DNA of 64,000 nt from Pararhodobacter zhoushanensis (GCF_025949695.1 NZ_JAPDFL010000001.1:186001-250000), one strand, 5' to 3'; shown: positions 44,816 through 53,431, counted from the first letter of the stretch. The notes: generated by a model not told the origin, from the letters alone. Made by a program: numbers and translations.

Positions 44816-45370
44816 TCAACTGGCGAAAAGCTGGGCGATCTCGACCGGCGACTGCAGCTGGGCGACGGGCACGTCGGCACCATACCGGGTCAGGGCGTGC
44901 TCGATGAGCGGGGCCTGATCGCGGTCATGGTGCCACAGGGCTGACAGGCCGCTGGCGGTGGGCAGACGCTCGGGGCAGCCGCGCGCCATGCCGGGGCGAA
45001 CCCGGCCCAAGTGCACGAGGCCGCGCCACAGAACACGGGCCACCGCCGTGGTGCGCGGGACGCGCAGCCACAGCACCAGATCGGCGCGCGGCAGGCGCAG
45101 ATCCAGACTGGCCGGATCAGAGCCGTCCATCACCCAACGCTCGGCCCCTGCCAGCCGGGCGATGATCGCGCGTTGCTCCCCGGGGTCGCGGGCGACCCAA
45201 TCGGGCAACCAGCGCGCGTCACGGTCAAGCGACTGGAACGGCAGATCAAAGCGGGTAGAAAGCCGCCGCGCCAGCACCGTCTTGCCCGAACCCGGGCAGC
45301 CGATGACCAGCACGCGTTGTGCGGTGAGCAGCGCCGAAGCGGTCTGAGCGGGAGAGAGAGCGGCGGACAT
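44816..45370 (-). CDS. P-loop kinase-like protein (adenylate-kinase/FlaR type)
   Basis: A 184-residue protein with VLVIGCPGSGKTVLARRLS (Walker A, residues about 20-27), FQSLDRDARWLPDW, and the LID-like segment GDPASLDLRLPRADLVLWLRVPRT. It resembles the small AAA/topology-modulation (FlaR-like) kinases that phosphorylate an unknown small substrate. The start at ATG 45368-45370 is the most likely. It is transcribed towards hemY. Confidence 0.75.
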   Translation of the reverse strand: MSAALSPAQTASALLTAQRVLVIGCPGSGKTVLARRLSTRFDLPFQSLDRDARWLPDWVARDPGEQRAIIARLAGAERWVMDGSDPASLDLRLPRADLVLWLRVPRTTAVARVLWRGLVHLGRVRPGMARGCPERLPTASGLSALWHHDRDQAPLIEHALTRYGADVPVAQLQSPVEIAQLFAS

Positions 45371-45413
45371 GAGCACGGGGTGGGCGTTGGGCGCGCGACT
45401 GTCAAGCCGTGCC

Positions 45414-46094
45414 TCAGCCCCGGCAGATGGCAAACAGCCCGGCGCGCGAGGATATGCCGAGTTTGGCATAGGCGCGCTTGCGGTAGGTGATCACGCTGGT
45501 GGCAGCAACGCCCAGCGAATGGGCAATAACCTCGGCCTTCTGGCCGGCCAGAATGCCTTCGCACACGGCGCGTTCGCGGTCTGACAGCACGAGCAGGGCT
45601 TCGGGCATGGTGCCGCTGCGGGCTTCGAAATGCAGCACGGCAAGACGGCCCAGAACGCGCAGCAGATCCTCGGGCCAGCCTCGTGCCTGCTGCGTGCGGT
45701 AGAGGTTCAGCACCAGATGCAGCCGCTCGCCCGCCGCCAGCACGGCCACCTTGTCGCCCAGCCCCGGCGCGTCAAAGAACCGGGTGCGATAGGCGGGCGG
45801 CATCGCGCCGGTCAAATGTGCCAGCTCGACCAGCGCCGCGGTTCGCGGTTCAAGTGCCAACACCCGCGCATGCAGCGGATCGTCGCGAAAACCGCTGCGG
45901 ACATAGGCCTCGGCCAGACGGGTGCCCAGCCGACCTTCGATGAAATTGCGCGACAACAGGCAGGTGACAGCATCGGCGCGATAGGCAAAGACCATCACCT
46001 GATCGGCGCCCGCCGCCTGAGCGGCGTCCAGAAACGCGGGCGCGAAATCATCCTGACCCAGTCGGGCAAGGCAGGGGTCGATGAGCTCCAGCAT
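45414..46094 (-). CDS. LuxR-family transcriptional regulator
   Basis: A 226-residue protein. The C-terminal GerE-type HTH (LSDRERAVCEGILAGQKAEVIAHSLGVAATSVITYRKRAYAKLGI) is clear. The N-terminal 150 residues are not a recognisable autoinducer domain. It is divergent from the FAD hydroxylase gene, with a 25-bp palindrome in between, so it most likely controls that operon and itself. The ligand may be the hydroxylase substrate (inference). Confidence 0.84.
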   Translation of the reverse strand: MLELIDPCLARLGQDDFAPAFLDAAQAAGADQVMVFAYRADAVTCLLSRNFIEGRLGTRLAEAYVRSGFRDDPLHARVLALEPRTAALVELAHLTGAMPPAYRTRFFDAPGLGDKVAVLAAGERLHLVLNLYRTQQARGWPEDLLRVLGRLAVLHFEARSGTMPEALLVLSDRERAVCEGILAGQKAEVIAHSLGVAATSVITYRKRAYAKLGISSRAGLFAICRG

Positions 46095-46106
46095 GGCTGT
46101 CCTCTT

Positions 46107-46131
46107 TTGCGGGGGACATACAGCCCCGCAA
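46107..46131. promoter_or_regulatory. Palindrome TTGCGGGG-N9-CCCCGCAA in the luxR/hydroxylase intergenic region
   Basis: Two perfect 8-bp arms spanning 25 bases, 13 bases before the luxR ATG and 37 before the hydroxylase ATG. It is the only strong dyad between these divergent genes, hence a candidate LuxR-type operator. Confidence 0.55.
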
Positions 46132-46167
46132 TCCCGCTTTAGATACCCGTCAACACCGGAGGATTCC

Positions 46168-47769
46168 ATGCGCCCTGAGGGACGTGGCGAGTATGACTCG
46201 CTCTATTTCACCTATCCGCAGTTCAAGGCCCCCGCTGCGGGTGCCCCGCGCGGCACCGATGCACCGGTGATCATCGTCGGCGCTGGCCCTGTCGGCATGA
46301 CCGCCGCGCTGACGCTGGCGGCCGAGGGCGTGCGCTGCCTGCTGGTCGAGGCCAAGGGCACCTTCAACGATGGCAGCCGGGCGATCTGTGTCTCGCGGTC
46401 GAGCTATCACATTCTGGCGCGGATCGGTGCCGTCGCCCCCTTCCTGCGCGAGGGGCTGCCCTGGACGATGGGGCGGACGCTGTACCGGGGTCAGCAGATC
46501 CTTGAGTTCCAGATGCCCGACGGGCCGGATGACCGCTTCCGCCCGATGTACAACCTGCAACAGCAGTATATCGAGGCGTTCCTGTGGGACGCCGTCGCCG
46601 CCAATCCGCTGATCGAAACGCGCTGGCAGACGCGGGTGACGGCGGTCGAGGATCAGAGCGACGGCGTGACCGTGACGCTCAGCGATCCGCATGGCGACAC
46701 CCGGGTGTCGGCACCGTGGCTGCTGGCGGCGGATGGGGCGCGTTCGGCCATCCGGGGTATGCGCGGGCTGCGGCTGAAGGGCGAGAACTATGAGGGCCGC
46801 TATGTGATCGCCGATGTGCGGATGGCGCATGACTACCCGACCATCCGCCGCGCGCTGTTCGATCCGGCCTGTCGCCCCGGCGGCACCGTGCTGATCCACC
46901 GCCAACCCAAGGACATCTGGCGCATCGACTATCAGCTGGGCGACGGCGAAAGCGCCGAGGAAGCGGTGCGCGAGGACGTGGTGCGGGCATCCGTGAGCGC
47001 CGTTCTGGCCGAGATCGGCCATACCGGGGCGTCGGAGCTGGAATGGTGGAGCGTCTATTCCGCCAACACGCTGGCGCTGGACGATTACCGCGACGGGCGG
47101 GTGTTCTTCATCGGCGACAGCGCGCATATCGTGCCGATCTTTGGCGTGCGCGGGCTGAACAACGGGCTGGCGGATGCGCAGAACATCGGCTGGAAGCTGG
47201 GCCGCGTGGTGACGGGCCGGGCGGGTGAGGGCCTTTTGGACAGCTACACGCCCGAGCGGCGCGGGGCGACGCTGGATGTCTTCGCCAACGCGCAGAAATC
47301 GACGCGCTTCATGACGCCGCCGACGGCGGGATGGCGGCTGATGCGCGACGCGGCGCTGTCTCTGGCGCTGACGCAGGACTGGGCCGGGCAGCTGGCCAAC
47401 CCGCGCCAGATGACGCCCTATACCTACGCCGACAGCCCTGCCGTGGTGCCCGGTGCGGATGGCTTTGGACCGGCGGCGGCGCTGGGGGCGATGCTGCCGG
47501 ATGCGGCAGACGGGGACGGGTTCCTGACCGAGCGGCTTGGCCCCGGCTTTACCCTGCTGTGCTTTGGCCCGGCACTGGATGTCGCGCATCCCGATCTGAC
47601 CGTGCTGTCCCTGCCCCCGGGTGCTGCGGCCGCCAAACGGCTGGGGGCGGCGGACGGCGCGGCCCTGCTGATCCGCCCCGACCTGCACATCGGCGCGCGC
47701 TGGAGCGCGCCGACGCCAGAGGCCGTTCTGGCCGCAATCGCCACCATCCTGAGCGCAAAGGCCGCCTGA
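46168..47769 (+). CDS. FAD-dependent aromatic hydroxylase, MhpA-like
   Basis: A 533-residue class A flavin monooxygenase. The GxGxxG motif is VIIVGAGPVGMTAALTLAAEG, and the second FAD motif is RVFFIGDSAHIVPIFGVRGLNNGLADAQNIGWKL. The C-terminal thioredoxin-like domain, typical of 3-(3-hydroxyphenyl)propionate and phenol hydroxylases, follows. It uses NAD(P)H and O2 to hydroxylate an aromatic ring; the substrate is unknown. GGAGG precedes ATG 46168. The next gene, one base after the stop, is DUF2783, a regular partner of these enzymes. Confidence 0.82.
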   Translation: MRPEGRGEYDSLYFTYPQFKAPAAGAPRGTDAPVIIVGAGPVGMTAALTLAAEGVRCLLVEAKGTFNDGSRAICVSRSSYHILARIGAVAPFLREGLPWTMGRTLYRGQQILEFQMPDGPDDRFRPMYNLQQQYIEAFLWDAVAANPLIETRWQTRVTAVEDQSDGVTVTLSDPHGDTRVSAPWLLAADGARSAIRGMRGLRLKGENYEGRYVIADVRMAHDYPTIRRALFDPACRPGGTVLIHRQPKDIWRIDYQLGDGESAEEAVREDVVRASVSAVLAEIGHTGASELEWWSVYSANTLALDDYRDGRVFFIGDSAHIVPIFGVRGLNNGLADAQNIGWKLGRVVTGRAGEGLLDSYTPERRGATLDVFANAQKSTRFMTPPTAGWRLMRDAALSLALTQDWAGQLANPRQMTPYTYADSPAVVPGADGFGPAAALGAMLPDAADGDGFLTERLGPGFTLLCFGPALDVAHPDLTVLSLPPGAAAAKRLGAADGAALLIRPDLHIGARWSAPTPEAVLAAIATILSAKAA

Positions 47770-47770
47770 C

Positions 47771-47953
47771 ATGCCCGATATCGAAGACGTCTTTGACACG
47801 CTGGCCACCACGCTCGATCAGGTCGGCGTTGAGCGCGCGCCCCTGTTTCTGGCCAAGGCCGCGCTGGCTCTGGCGCAGGCGCTGAACGACCCCGAGCGCG
47901 CGCGCGCGATCATCGAAGCGGCGGCGCGGCCGGACCCGGCGCACCAAGGGTAA
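47771..47953 (+). CDS. DUF2783 small protein
   Basis: A 60-residue all-helical protein (MPDIEDVFDTLATTLDQVG ... FLAKAALALAQALNDPERA). DUF2783 genes regularly follow class A aromatic hydroxylases in Alphaproteobacteria. It starts one base after the hydroxylase stop, so it is co-translated. Its role is unknown, perhaps a stability factor or subunit. Confidence 0.78.
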   Translation: MPDIEDVFDTLATTLDQVGVERAPLFLAKAALALAQALNDPERARAIIEAAARPDPAHQG

Positions 47954-48032
47954 GCCCCACCACAAAAGACGACGCCCCCTGCCAGTTTCAGCCTTGCGCA
48001 AGAGGCCTGTGAACAGTAAAGGGGGCGACGTG

Positions 48033-48108
48033 GCCGATGTAGCTCAGCTGGTAGAGCAACGCATTCGTAATGCGTGGGTCGGGGGTTCGAGTCCCTTCAT
48101 CGGCACCA
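48033..48108 (+). tRNA. tRNA-Thr (anticodon CGT)
   Basis: A full cloverleaf can be drawn. Acceptor GCCGATG pairs with CATCGGC (48098-48104); the D arm is GCTCAGCTGGTAGAGC. Anticodon stem ACGCA/TGCGT encloses loop TTCGTAA with anticodon CGT (48066-48068). The T arm has GTTCGAGTC. The 3' CCA is encoded. It reads ACG threonine codons. Confidence 0.97.
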
Positions 48109-48325
48109 CAATCCCCAACATCCCGATCCCAGCGCGCCCCTTCCACGGGAGCCGTCGCGCGACAGATCCGGTGCCGGACGGGGTGTTCGCGCCGCGGGAT
48201 CGGGCCGGTGTTGCAGGGAAGGTGCCCGTTTGGTGGCCGCAATGTTTGCACGGCCCCTCCACAATCGGATTGCACCGAATTTGCGATTGCGCATACCCTC
48301 TTCCCTTGCAGCCCAAGGAAGACCC

Positions 48326-49078
48326 ATGCCCGGCGACGACCGCCTGAGATTGCACCCCGACGATTACGATTTCGCAATCCTTCACCCGGCGTTTCGGCGC
48401 CTGTTCGGCACGACCGATCTGTACAATTACGGCTATTGGCGCCGCGCCACCGGTGAGCCGATCGCGACCCTGCCGGAAGCGGCGACTCGCCTTGTGTCGC
48501 TGCATATCGACACGGACCCCCACCGTGACACGGCCCGCAGCGTGCTGGACGTCGGCTGCGGGCTGGGGGCCTGCACGGCGCTGTTTGCCGCAGGCTATCC
48601 TGCGGCCACGATCACCGGCATCAATTATTCCGCGCGCCAGATCGCTTATGCCAACGACACCTACGCCAGCGCGCAGATCCGCTTTCACCAGATGGATGCC
48701 ACCGCGCTGGACTTTCCCGATCAGAGCGTCGATTGCATCCATGCCGTCGAGGCCGCGATGCATTTCCGCCCGCGCAGCGCCTTCTTCGCCGAGGCGCGCC
48801 GGCTGCTTGTGCCGGGCGGGCGGCTGATCCTGACCGACGTTCTCGCCGACCGGCCCACCAGCTTCATTCCGTCGGTCAACGACGAAAGAACGCCCGGGGA
48901 CTATGCCCGCGCGTTGCAGGTGGCGGGGCTTGAGCCCGTGGAGATCCGCGATATCCGGGCCGATACCATCCTGCCCTTCGCCGGGGTCATGCACCGCAGC
49001 GCCATGCATGCCTATGGCCGCGAGATCGAAGAATCCCTGTCTGCCTATCTGCTGGTGTGCGCGGTCAATCCCGGTTGA
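48326..49078 (+). CDS. SAM-dependent methyltransferase (polyketide/sterol-type class I)
   Basis: A 250-residue class I methyltransferase. LYNYGYW just before the fold is typical of natural-product and sterol-type enzymes. The SAM motif is VLDVGCGLGACTALFA, followed by the Asp-containing DATALDFPDQSVD and a post-motif LVPGGRLILTDVL. AAGGAAG precedes the ATG. It is convergent, 7 bases apart, with the ligase/ketosynthase pair, which suggests it tailors their product (inference). The substrate is unknown. Confidence 0.83.
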   Translation: MPGDDRLRLHPDDYDFAILHPAFRRLFGTTDLYNYGYWRRATGEPIATLPEAATRLVSLHIDTDPHRDTARSVLDVGCGLGACTALFAAGYPAATITGINYSARQIAYANDTYASAQIRFHQMDATALDFPDQSVDCIHAVEAAMHFRPRSAFFAEARRLLVPGGRLILTDVLADRPTSFIPSVNDERTPGDYARALQVAGLEPVEIRDIRADTILPFAGVMHRSAMHAYGREIEESLSAYLLVCAVNPG

Positions 49079-49085
49079 GCGGCGT

Positions 49086-50504
49086 TCAGTCTGCCGCGAA
49101 TCGCGCGCGGAGCACGTCGCGGCGCAGCTTGCCCATGGCGTTGCGCGGCAGGGCGTCCACCAGATGAATGCGCTTGGGAATTTTCGTTGGCGCAAGGGCC
49201 GCGACAAGGGCCAGACGCACCGTCGCGGGATCCAGCGCGACCCCCGGCTTGGGCACGATGGCGGCGAGCAGGCTCATGCCGGTGCGGGGATGGGGAATGC
49301 CAAAGGCGCAGGCATCGGCGACGCCTTCCACCTGACGCAGCGCCGCCTCGACCTCGGCGGGATGGATCTTGAGACCGGCATAGATAACGACATCCTTGCT
49401 CCGCCCGGACAGGGTGAGGAAGCTCTCGGCGTCAAGCTGCCCGACATCGCCGGTGCGGAAAAAGCCGTCGGGGCCGAAGGCCAGCGCGGTCTCGGACGGA
49501 TCGTCCTGATAGCCGTCAAAGACGAAATCCCCCCGGACCTCGACTTCGCCCTCGCCGCCGGGGGCCACCAGCTCTCCGGTTTCGAGATCGCGGATCCGCA
49601 GATCCGCTCCGGGCAGCACCCGGCCCACCGAACCCGGACGAAAGGCATCAGGGGCATTGGCCGTGGTAATCAGTGTTTCGGTCATCCCGTAGCGTTCCAG
49701 CAACGGTTTGTGTGTGCGCGCCTCGACGCTACGGCGCAGGTCGTCGGGCAACGGGGCAGAGCCCGAGGTGAACAACCGGATGCCTGACGCGGCCCCGGCG
49801 TTGAAACCGGGATGGTCCAGAAGCTGCGCGTAATGGATTGGCACCCCCATGAAACAGGTCGCCATGGGAAGACGCCGGACCACATCGGCAGGATCGAAAC
49901 GCGGGCGCAGGTCCAAACGGCCACCGGCTATCAGAAGCGGCATCAGCGCGATGATCAGGCCATGCGCGTGGGTCATCGGCAGAATGTGCAGCAGACGGTC
50001 CGACGCGGTAATGCCCCAGGCCTGACGCAGGGCCTGCACCCCGGCAAGGACGGTGCGGTGGGTATGAGCGACGGCCTTCGGCCTGCCGGTGCTGCCCGAG
50101 GTGAACAGAACGATGGCTTCGGTCGCGGCTGGAACGGGCTGGTCCGCGCCCATCGCAGCCAGACCCGACTCTGGCGCGTCATCGGCAAGCGCGGGCAGCC
50201 ATGTCACCGCCGGTGTGGCGTGCCGCGCGGGATGATCGCCCAGGATCAACGCAGGGCGGGTACGGGCGATGACGTCGGTGACATAGGGGACAGCGGCGGC
50301 GGCATCGAGGGGCACGACCGCTATCCCGGCCCGCAACGCGCCCAGAAGCGCCACCACCTGCCCGGTCGATTTGGGCAGGGCCAGCCCGATCCGGTCCCCG
50401 GTACGCAGGCCCCGGCCAAGCAGGCATCGCGCGAACCGGTCGGTGGCCGCATCCAGCGCATGGTAGGTCAGGTGCGTCGTCCCATCGTCGAGCGCCACCG
50501 CCAA
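49086..50504 (-). CDS. AMP-forming acyl-CoA (malonyl-CoA-type) ligase with in-frame stop near its natural start
   Basis: An ANL-superfamily ligase. Motifs: VLFTSGSTGRPKAVAHTH (A3), ERYGMTET (A5), FFRTGDVG (A7) and RNAMGKLRR with the catalytic Lys (A10). From TTG 50504 it has 472 residues. The natural start is probably ATG 50544-50546: it follows AGGAAAGGGA, lies three bases after the ketosynthase stop and gives MTLYTRMRAA, a family-like N-terminus. However codon 11 is TGA (50514-50516), then the frame reopens as TSPLAVALDD. The lesion is a substitution or sequence error. It activates a carboxylic acid, perhaps a malonate-like extender. Confidence 0.8.
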   Translation of the reverse strand: MAVALDDGTTHLTYHALDAATDRFARCLLGRGLRTGDRIGLALPKSTGQVVALLGALRAGIAVVPLDAAAAVPYVTDVIARTRPALILGDHPARHATPAVTWLPALADDAPESGLAAMGADQPVPAATEAIVLFTSGSTGRPKAVAHTHRTVLAGVQALRQAWGITASDRLLHILPMTHAHGLIIALMPLLIAGGRLDLRPRFDPADVVRRLPMATCFMGVPIHYAQLLDHPGFNAGAASGIRLFTSGSAPLPDDLRRSVEARTHKPLLERYGMTETLITTANAPDAFRPGSVGRVLPGADLRIRDLETGELVAPGGEGEVEVRGDFVFDGYQDDPSETALAFGPDGFFRTGDVGQLDAESFLTLSGRSKDVVIYAGLKIHPAEVEAALRQVEGVADACAFGIPHPRTGMSLLAAIVPKPGVALDPATVRLALVAALAPTKIPKRIHLVDALPRNAMGKLRRDVLRARFAAD

Positions 50505-50549
50505 GGGCGAGGTTCATGCCGCGCGCATCCGGGTGTACAGTGTCATGAT

Positions 50550-52391
50550 CTATCCCTTTCCTGCCGCAGGCCAGTCGTCATACCAGCAGCGTTGCCGGTC
50601 GAACGGGTAGCCCGGAAGCGCTGGCAGCGCCGGGTCAGCGGGTGCAAGGCGCTGTGCTACCAGCGTCGCCCCGGCAAGATGCAGCGCGAGGAGCGCCGAT
50701 GCGGCCGCGTCGCCGCTCGCGGTACCGTCTGGCACGGCCACCCGCACGGGCGCGGCCCTCGTTATGTCCTGTGGCCCGTCAACCAGATCCGGGCAGATCC
50801 GGCGCAGCTGCGCGACGGTCGCGGGTGCCAACGGCTGCGCCGTTTCGAGCGCAATTTTTCCCATCAGGCGTGCGGGTCGGCCCGGCGGGTCGGCGGCGAT
50901 GCGGCGCGCAGCCGCCTTGGCTTCATCCACCGTCCGCGCGGTGAAACCGGCGCGCAGGGGCAGTCCCGACCAGCGGCGCGTGACAGCGGCGGCAATGCGC
51001 GCAAGCGAGGCCTCAGGCGCGTCCAGCGCCGCGTGAAGCTGGGCAGCCCGCGCGACCAAGGCGGCGGGGCTGGCCGCCGACAGCAGGAACAGCGCCGACG
51101 TGCCCGCAGGGTCGGCAGCAGGCGCGGAATGGCCGTCTGCGCCCGCGACGATCACATGGGCGTTGAGGCCGCTCATGCCAAACGCGCTGACCCCCGCCAC
51201 CCGGTGCGGCCCTGGCCAATCGCGCGTCGCGCGTGGCACCTCAAGCGGCAGGGTGTCCCAATCCACCTGCGGCGACGGGTCAGTGAAGCAGGGCTGCACC
51301 GGGATGAACCCGTCGCGCACCATCAGGATCGTCTTGATCAGCCCGGCAATACCCGCCGCGGCCTCAAGATTCCCGATGGCTGCCTTGATCGACCCCAGCG
51401 CCGCCGGAGCCTCGGACCGCCCGGCGAAGACATCGCCCAGCGCCCGCGTCTCGATCAGGTCGCCCAGCACGGTGCCCGAGCCCTGCGCCTCGATTGCGCC
51501 GATCTGGTCGCGCGTGACCCCGGCTGCCTGCATTGCCCGGGTGATCACCTGCACCTGCGCGACACGTGACGGCGCGCTCAGCCCGTTGCTGCGACCGTCC
51601 TGTCCGGTTGCCCAGCCCGCAAGCACGGCGTGGATGCGGTCACCATCGGCAAGCGCGTCAGGCAGGCGCTTGAGCACCAGCATCCCGCAGCCTTCGGAGC
51701 GGACAAACCCGTCTGCCGCCGCGTCGAACGAGCGGGTTTGCCCGCGTGCGGACAACACGCGTGAGCTTTCCAGCGCTGAGAACCCCTCGGGCGCCAGCAA
51801 CACACTCACCCCGCCCGCCAGCGCCATGTCGCAATGCCCCAGACGGAGCGCGTCACCGGCCAGAGTCACGGCGGTCAGCGCCGATGAGCAGGCGGTATCG
51901 ACGGTCAGCGACGGCCCGGTCAGGCCCAGACAATAGCTCACCCGGCCCGTGATCGCCGCATTTTGCAGCGCGTTGGGCAGATGGGGATTGCCAGCCACCA
52001 ACCCCGCGCGGGCCATGCGCATCGCGTGATCTGACGACCCGGCACCGATATAGACACCGGCGAACATCCCATCGAGTGCCGCCGGAGACAGCCCGGCATC
52101 CTCGAGCGCGTGCCATGCCATTTCCAGAGCCAGACGCTGCTGCGGGTCCAGCAGCGGGGCCTCGCTGGCAGAGATGCGGAACGGATGCCGGTCAAAACGG
52201 TCGATGCCGTCCAGCAACCCGGCGGCGGGCGGCAGGGCCGGGGATGGCCCCCAAAGCGCACGCCGGTCGGCAGGGACCGGCCCGATCCCGCTGCCGCCCG
52301 AGCGCAGCAGCTCTGCCAGCGCCCCGGTTGAGTCCGCCCCCGGAAAACGGCAGGCCATGCCGACCACCGCGACGGGGACCGGCACGCTCAC
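50550..52391 (-). CDS. Stand-alone ketosynthase of type I PKS class, lacking AT, ACP and both catalytic histidines
   Basis: A 613-residue protein from GTG 52391 (VSVPVPVAVVGMACRFPG). A ketosynthase domain spans about 5-420; a KS-AT linker follows (LFLLSAASPAALVARAA). The post-AT motif LPGYPFDRQRCWYD is at the C-terminus, so an AT domain is missing between two linkers. The nucleophile Cys168 (VDTACSSAL) is present. The first His of HGTGT is Gln303 (EAQGSGTVLGDLIE), and the His of NIGHLEAAAG is Asn341 (AIGNLEAAAG). Normal condensation is therefore doubtful; decarboxylation, chain-transfer or structural roles are possible. It is co-directional with the ligase. Confidence 0.88.
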   Translation of the reverse strand: MSVPVPVAVVGMACRFPGADSTGALAELLRSGGSGIGPVPADRRALWGPSPALPPAAGLLDGIDRFDRHPFRISASEAPLLDPQQRLALEMAWHALEDAGLSPAALDGMFAGVYIGAGSSDHAMRMARAGLVAGNPHLPNALQNAAITGRVSYCLGLTGPSLTVDTACSSALTAVTLAGDALRLGHCDMALAGGVSVLLAPEGFSALESSRVLSARGQTRSFDAAADGFVRSEGCGMLVLKRLPDALADGDRIHAVLAGWATGQDGRSNGLSAPSRVAQVQVITRAMQAAGVTRDQIGAIEAQGSGTVLGDLIETRALGDVFAGRSEAPAALGSIKAAIGNLEAAAGIAGLIKTILMVRDGFIPVQPCFTDPSPQVDWDTLPLEVPRATRDWPGPHRVAGVSAFGMSGLNAHVIVAGADGHSAPAADPAGTSALFLLSAASPAALVARAAQLHAALDAPEASLARIAAAVTRRWSGLPLRAGFTARTVDEAKAAARRIAADPPGRPARLMGKIALETAQPLAPATVAQLRRICPDLVDGPQDITRAAPVRVAVPDGTASGDAAASALLALHLAGATLVAQRLAPADPALPALPGYPFDRQRCWYDDWPAAGKG

Positions 52392-52816
52392 CCTGCGACC
52401 TCGCGCTGTGCTTGGGTGCGTGCGATGCGACACGTCAGGCGAGTGGTGACACGCGGGGCACAAGCGAGACGCGCGGGCATCGCGACGGTCTTTGCGGGCA
52501 GTTTGTCAGGGCCTGGCATACGGTTATGGGTTCCCATTACGCGGCGATTGTCTGGCAGACCGGTTCCACCGGGCGTTGAAAAACCCCGCAGCAAACGGTT
52601 ACCCTGACAGCCCGGAACCTGGCAAGCGGGTATCACCCGTCTCTTCGGCGTCTCGAAGGTTGCCACGAAGTCTGGCTTTTCGCGGCCAAGGCGCAGACGG
52701 CTGTGCGGTCGCGCCGGACGGTGTTTGAGGTACGGTTATCCGTGGACATGCAGCACGGTTCGCCGCAAAACCGCCATAGGCTTGTTTTGACCCGATTCCA
52801 TGTGGGAGGTTCGACC
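52392..52816. other. Intergenic region between ketosynthase and DsbA-fold isomerase
   Basis: 425 bases holding the promoters of two divergent genes. No gene, RNA or strong repeat was recognised. The GC content looks slightly lower than flanking genes. The stretch 52740-52816 is the leader of the isomerase gene. Confidence 0.4.
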
Positions 52817-53431
52817 ATTTCTGACCAGCACCCGGTTGAGTTCTATTTTGACTTCATTTCACCGTTCGGCTTTCTGGCCAGTCTGCGGGTGGATGATCTG
52901 GCGGCGAAATATGGGCGCGAGACGACATGGACCTCGATGCTGCTGGGCGTCAGCGTGATGAAGGTCATGGGGTTGAAAGCCATTCCCAAGACACCGCTCA
53001 AAGGCCCCTATATGCGGCTGGATGCGCAGCGCTATTGCCGCCGTCATGGCATCCGGTTCGGGCGGCAACTGACGGATCCACCGGCCAACCCTCTGGCCGC
53101 CGGGCGGACGTTTCACTGGCTGACCGAGCACGACCCCACGCGCGCCAAGCCGGTCGCCAAGGCCATTCTGGCCGCGTACTGGCTGGAAGGCCGCGCGATT
53201 GGTGAGCTGGACACGGTGCTGGACCTTGCCGCCGGTCAGGGCGTCGACCGCGCCGCGCTGGCCGAGGCCCATGCAAGCGGCGCGGCCTCGGCGCTGCTCA
53301 ACGCGGGGGTGGAAGCCTCGCTGGCCAAGGGCGTGTTCGGCTCGCCGTATTTCATCGTCGATGGTGAGCCGTTCTTCGGGCTGGAAAAGATGGAGCTGCT
53401 GGAAGACTGGCTGCGCGAAGGCGGCTGGTAG
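52817..53431 (+). CDS. 2-hydroxychromene-2-carboxylate isomerase family (DsbA-fold) protein, apparent ATT start
   Basis: A 204-residue GST-kappa/HCCA-isomerase protein: VEFYFDFISPFGFLASLRVDDLAAKYG at the N-terminus (Ser replaces the first Cys of CxxC), LAKGVFGSPYFIVDGEPFFGLEKMELLEDWL at the C-terminus. A perfect GGAGGT (52805-52810) lies six bases before codon ATT (52817), which begins the family N-terminus SDQHPVEFYFDF. The nearest in-frame ATG (52748) has no ribosome-binding site and adds 23 odd residues. HCCA isomerases act in naphthalene-type ring degradation with glutathione, but many members have other roles. Confidence 0.8.
   Translation: MSDQHPVEFYFDFISPFGFLASLRVDDLAAKYGRETTWTSMLLGVSVMKVMGLKAIPKTPLKGPYMRLDAQRYCRRHGIRFGRQLTDPPANPLAAGRTFHWLTEHDPTRAKPVAKAILAAYWLEGRAIGELDTVLDLAAGQGVDRAALAEAHASGAASALLNAGVEASLAKGVFGSPYFIVDGEPFFGLEKMELLEDWLREGGW

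Noticed and set aside
50514-50516. Selenocysteine TGA in the ligase
   Set aside because: The residue is in a non-catalytic N-terminal extension, no Cys-containing homologue pattern and no SECIS-like hairpin immediately downstream.
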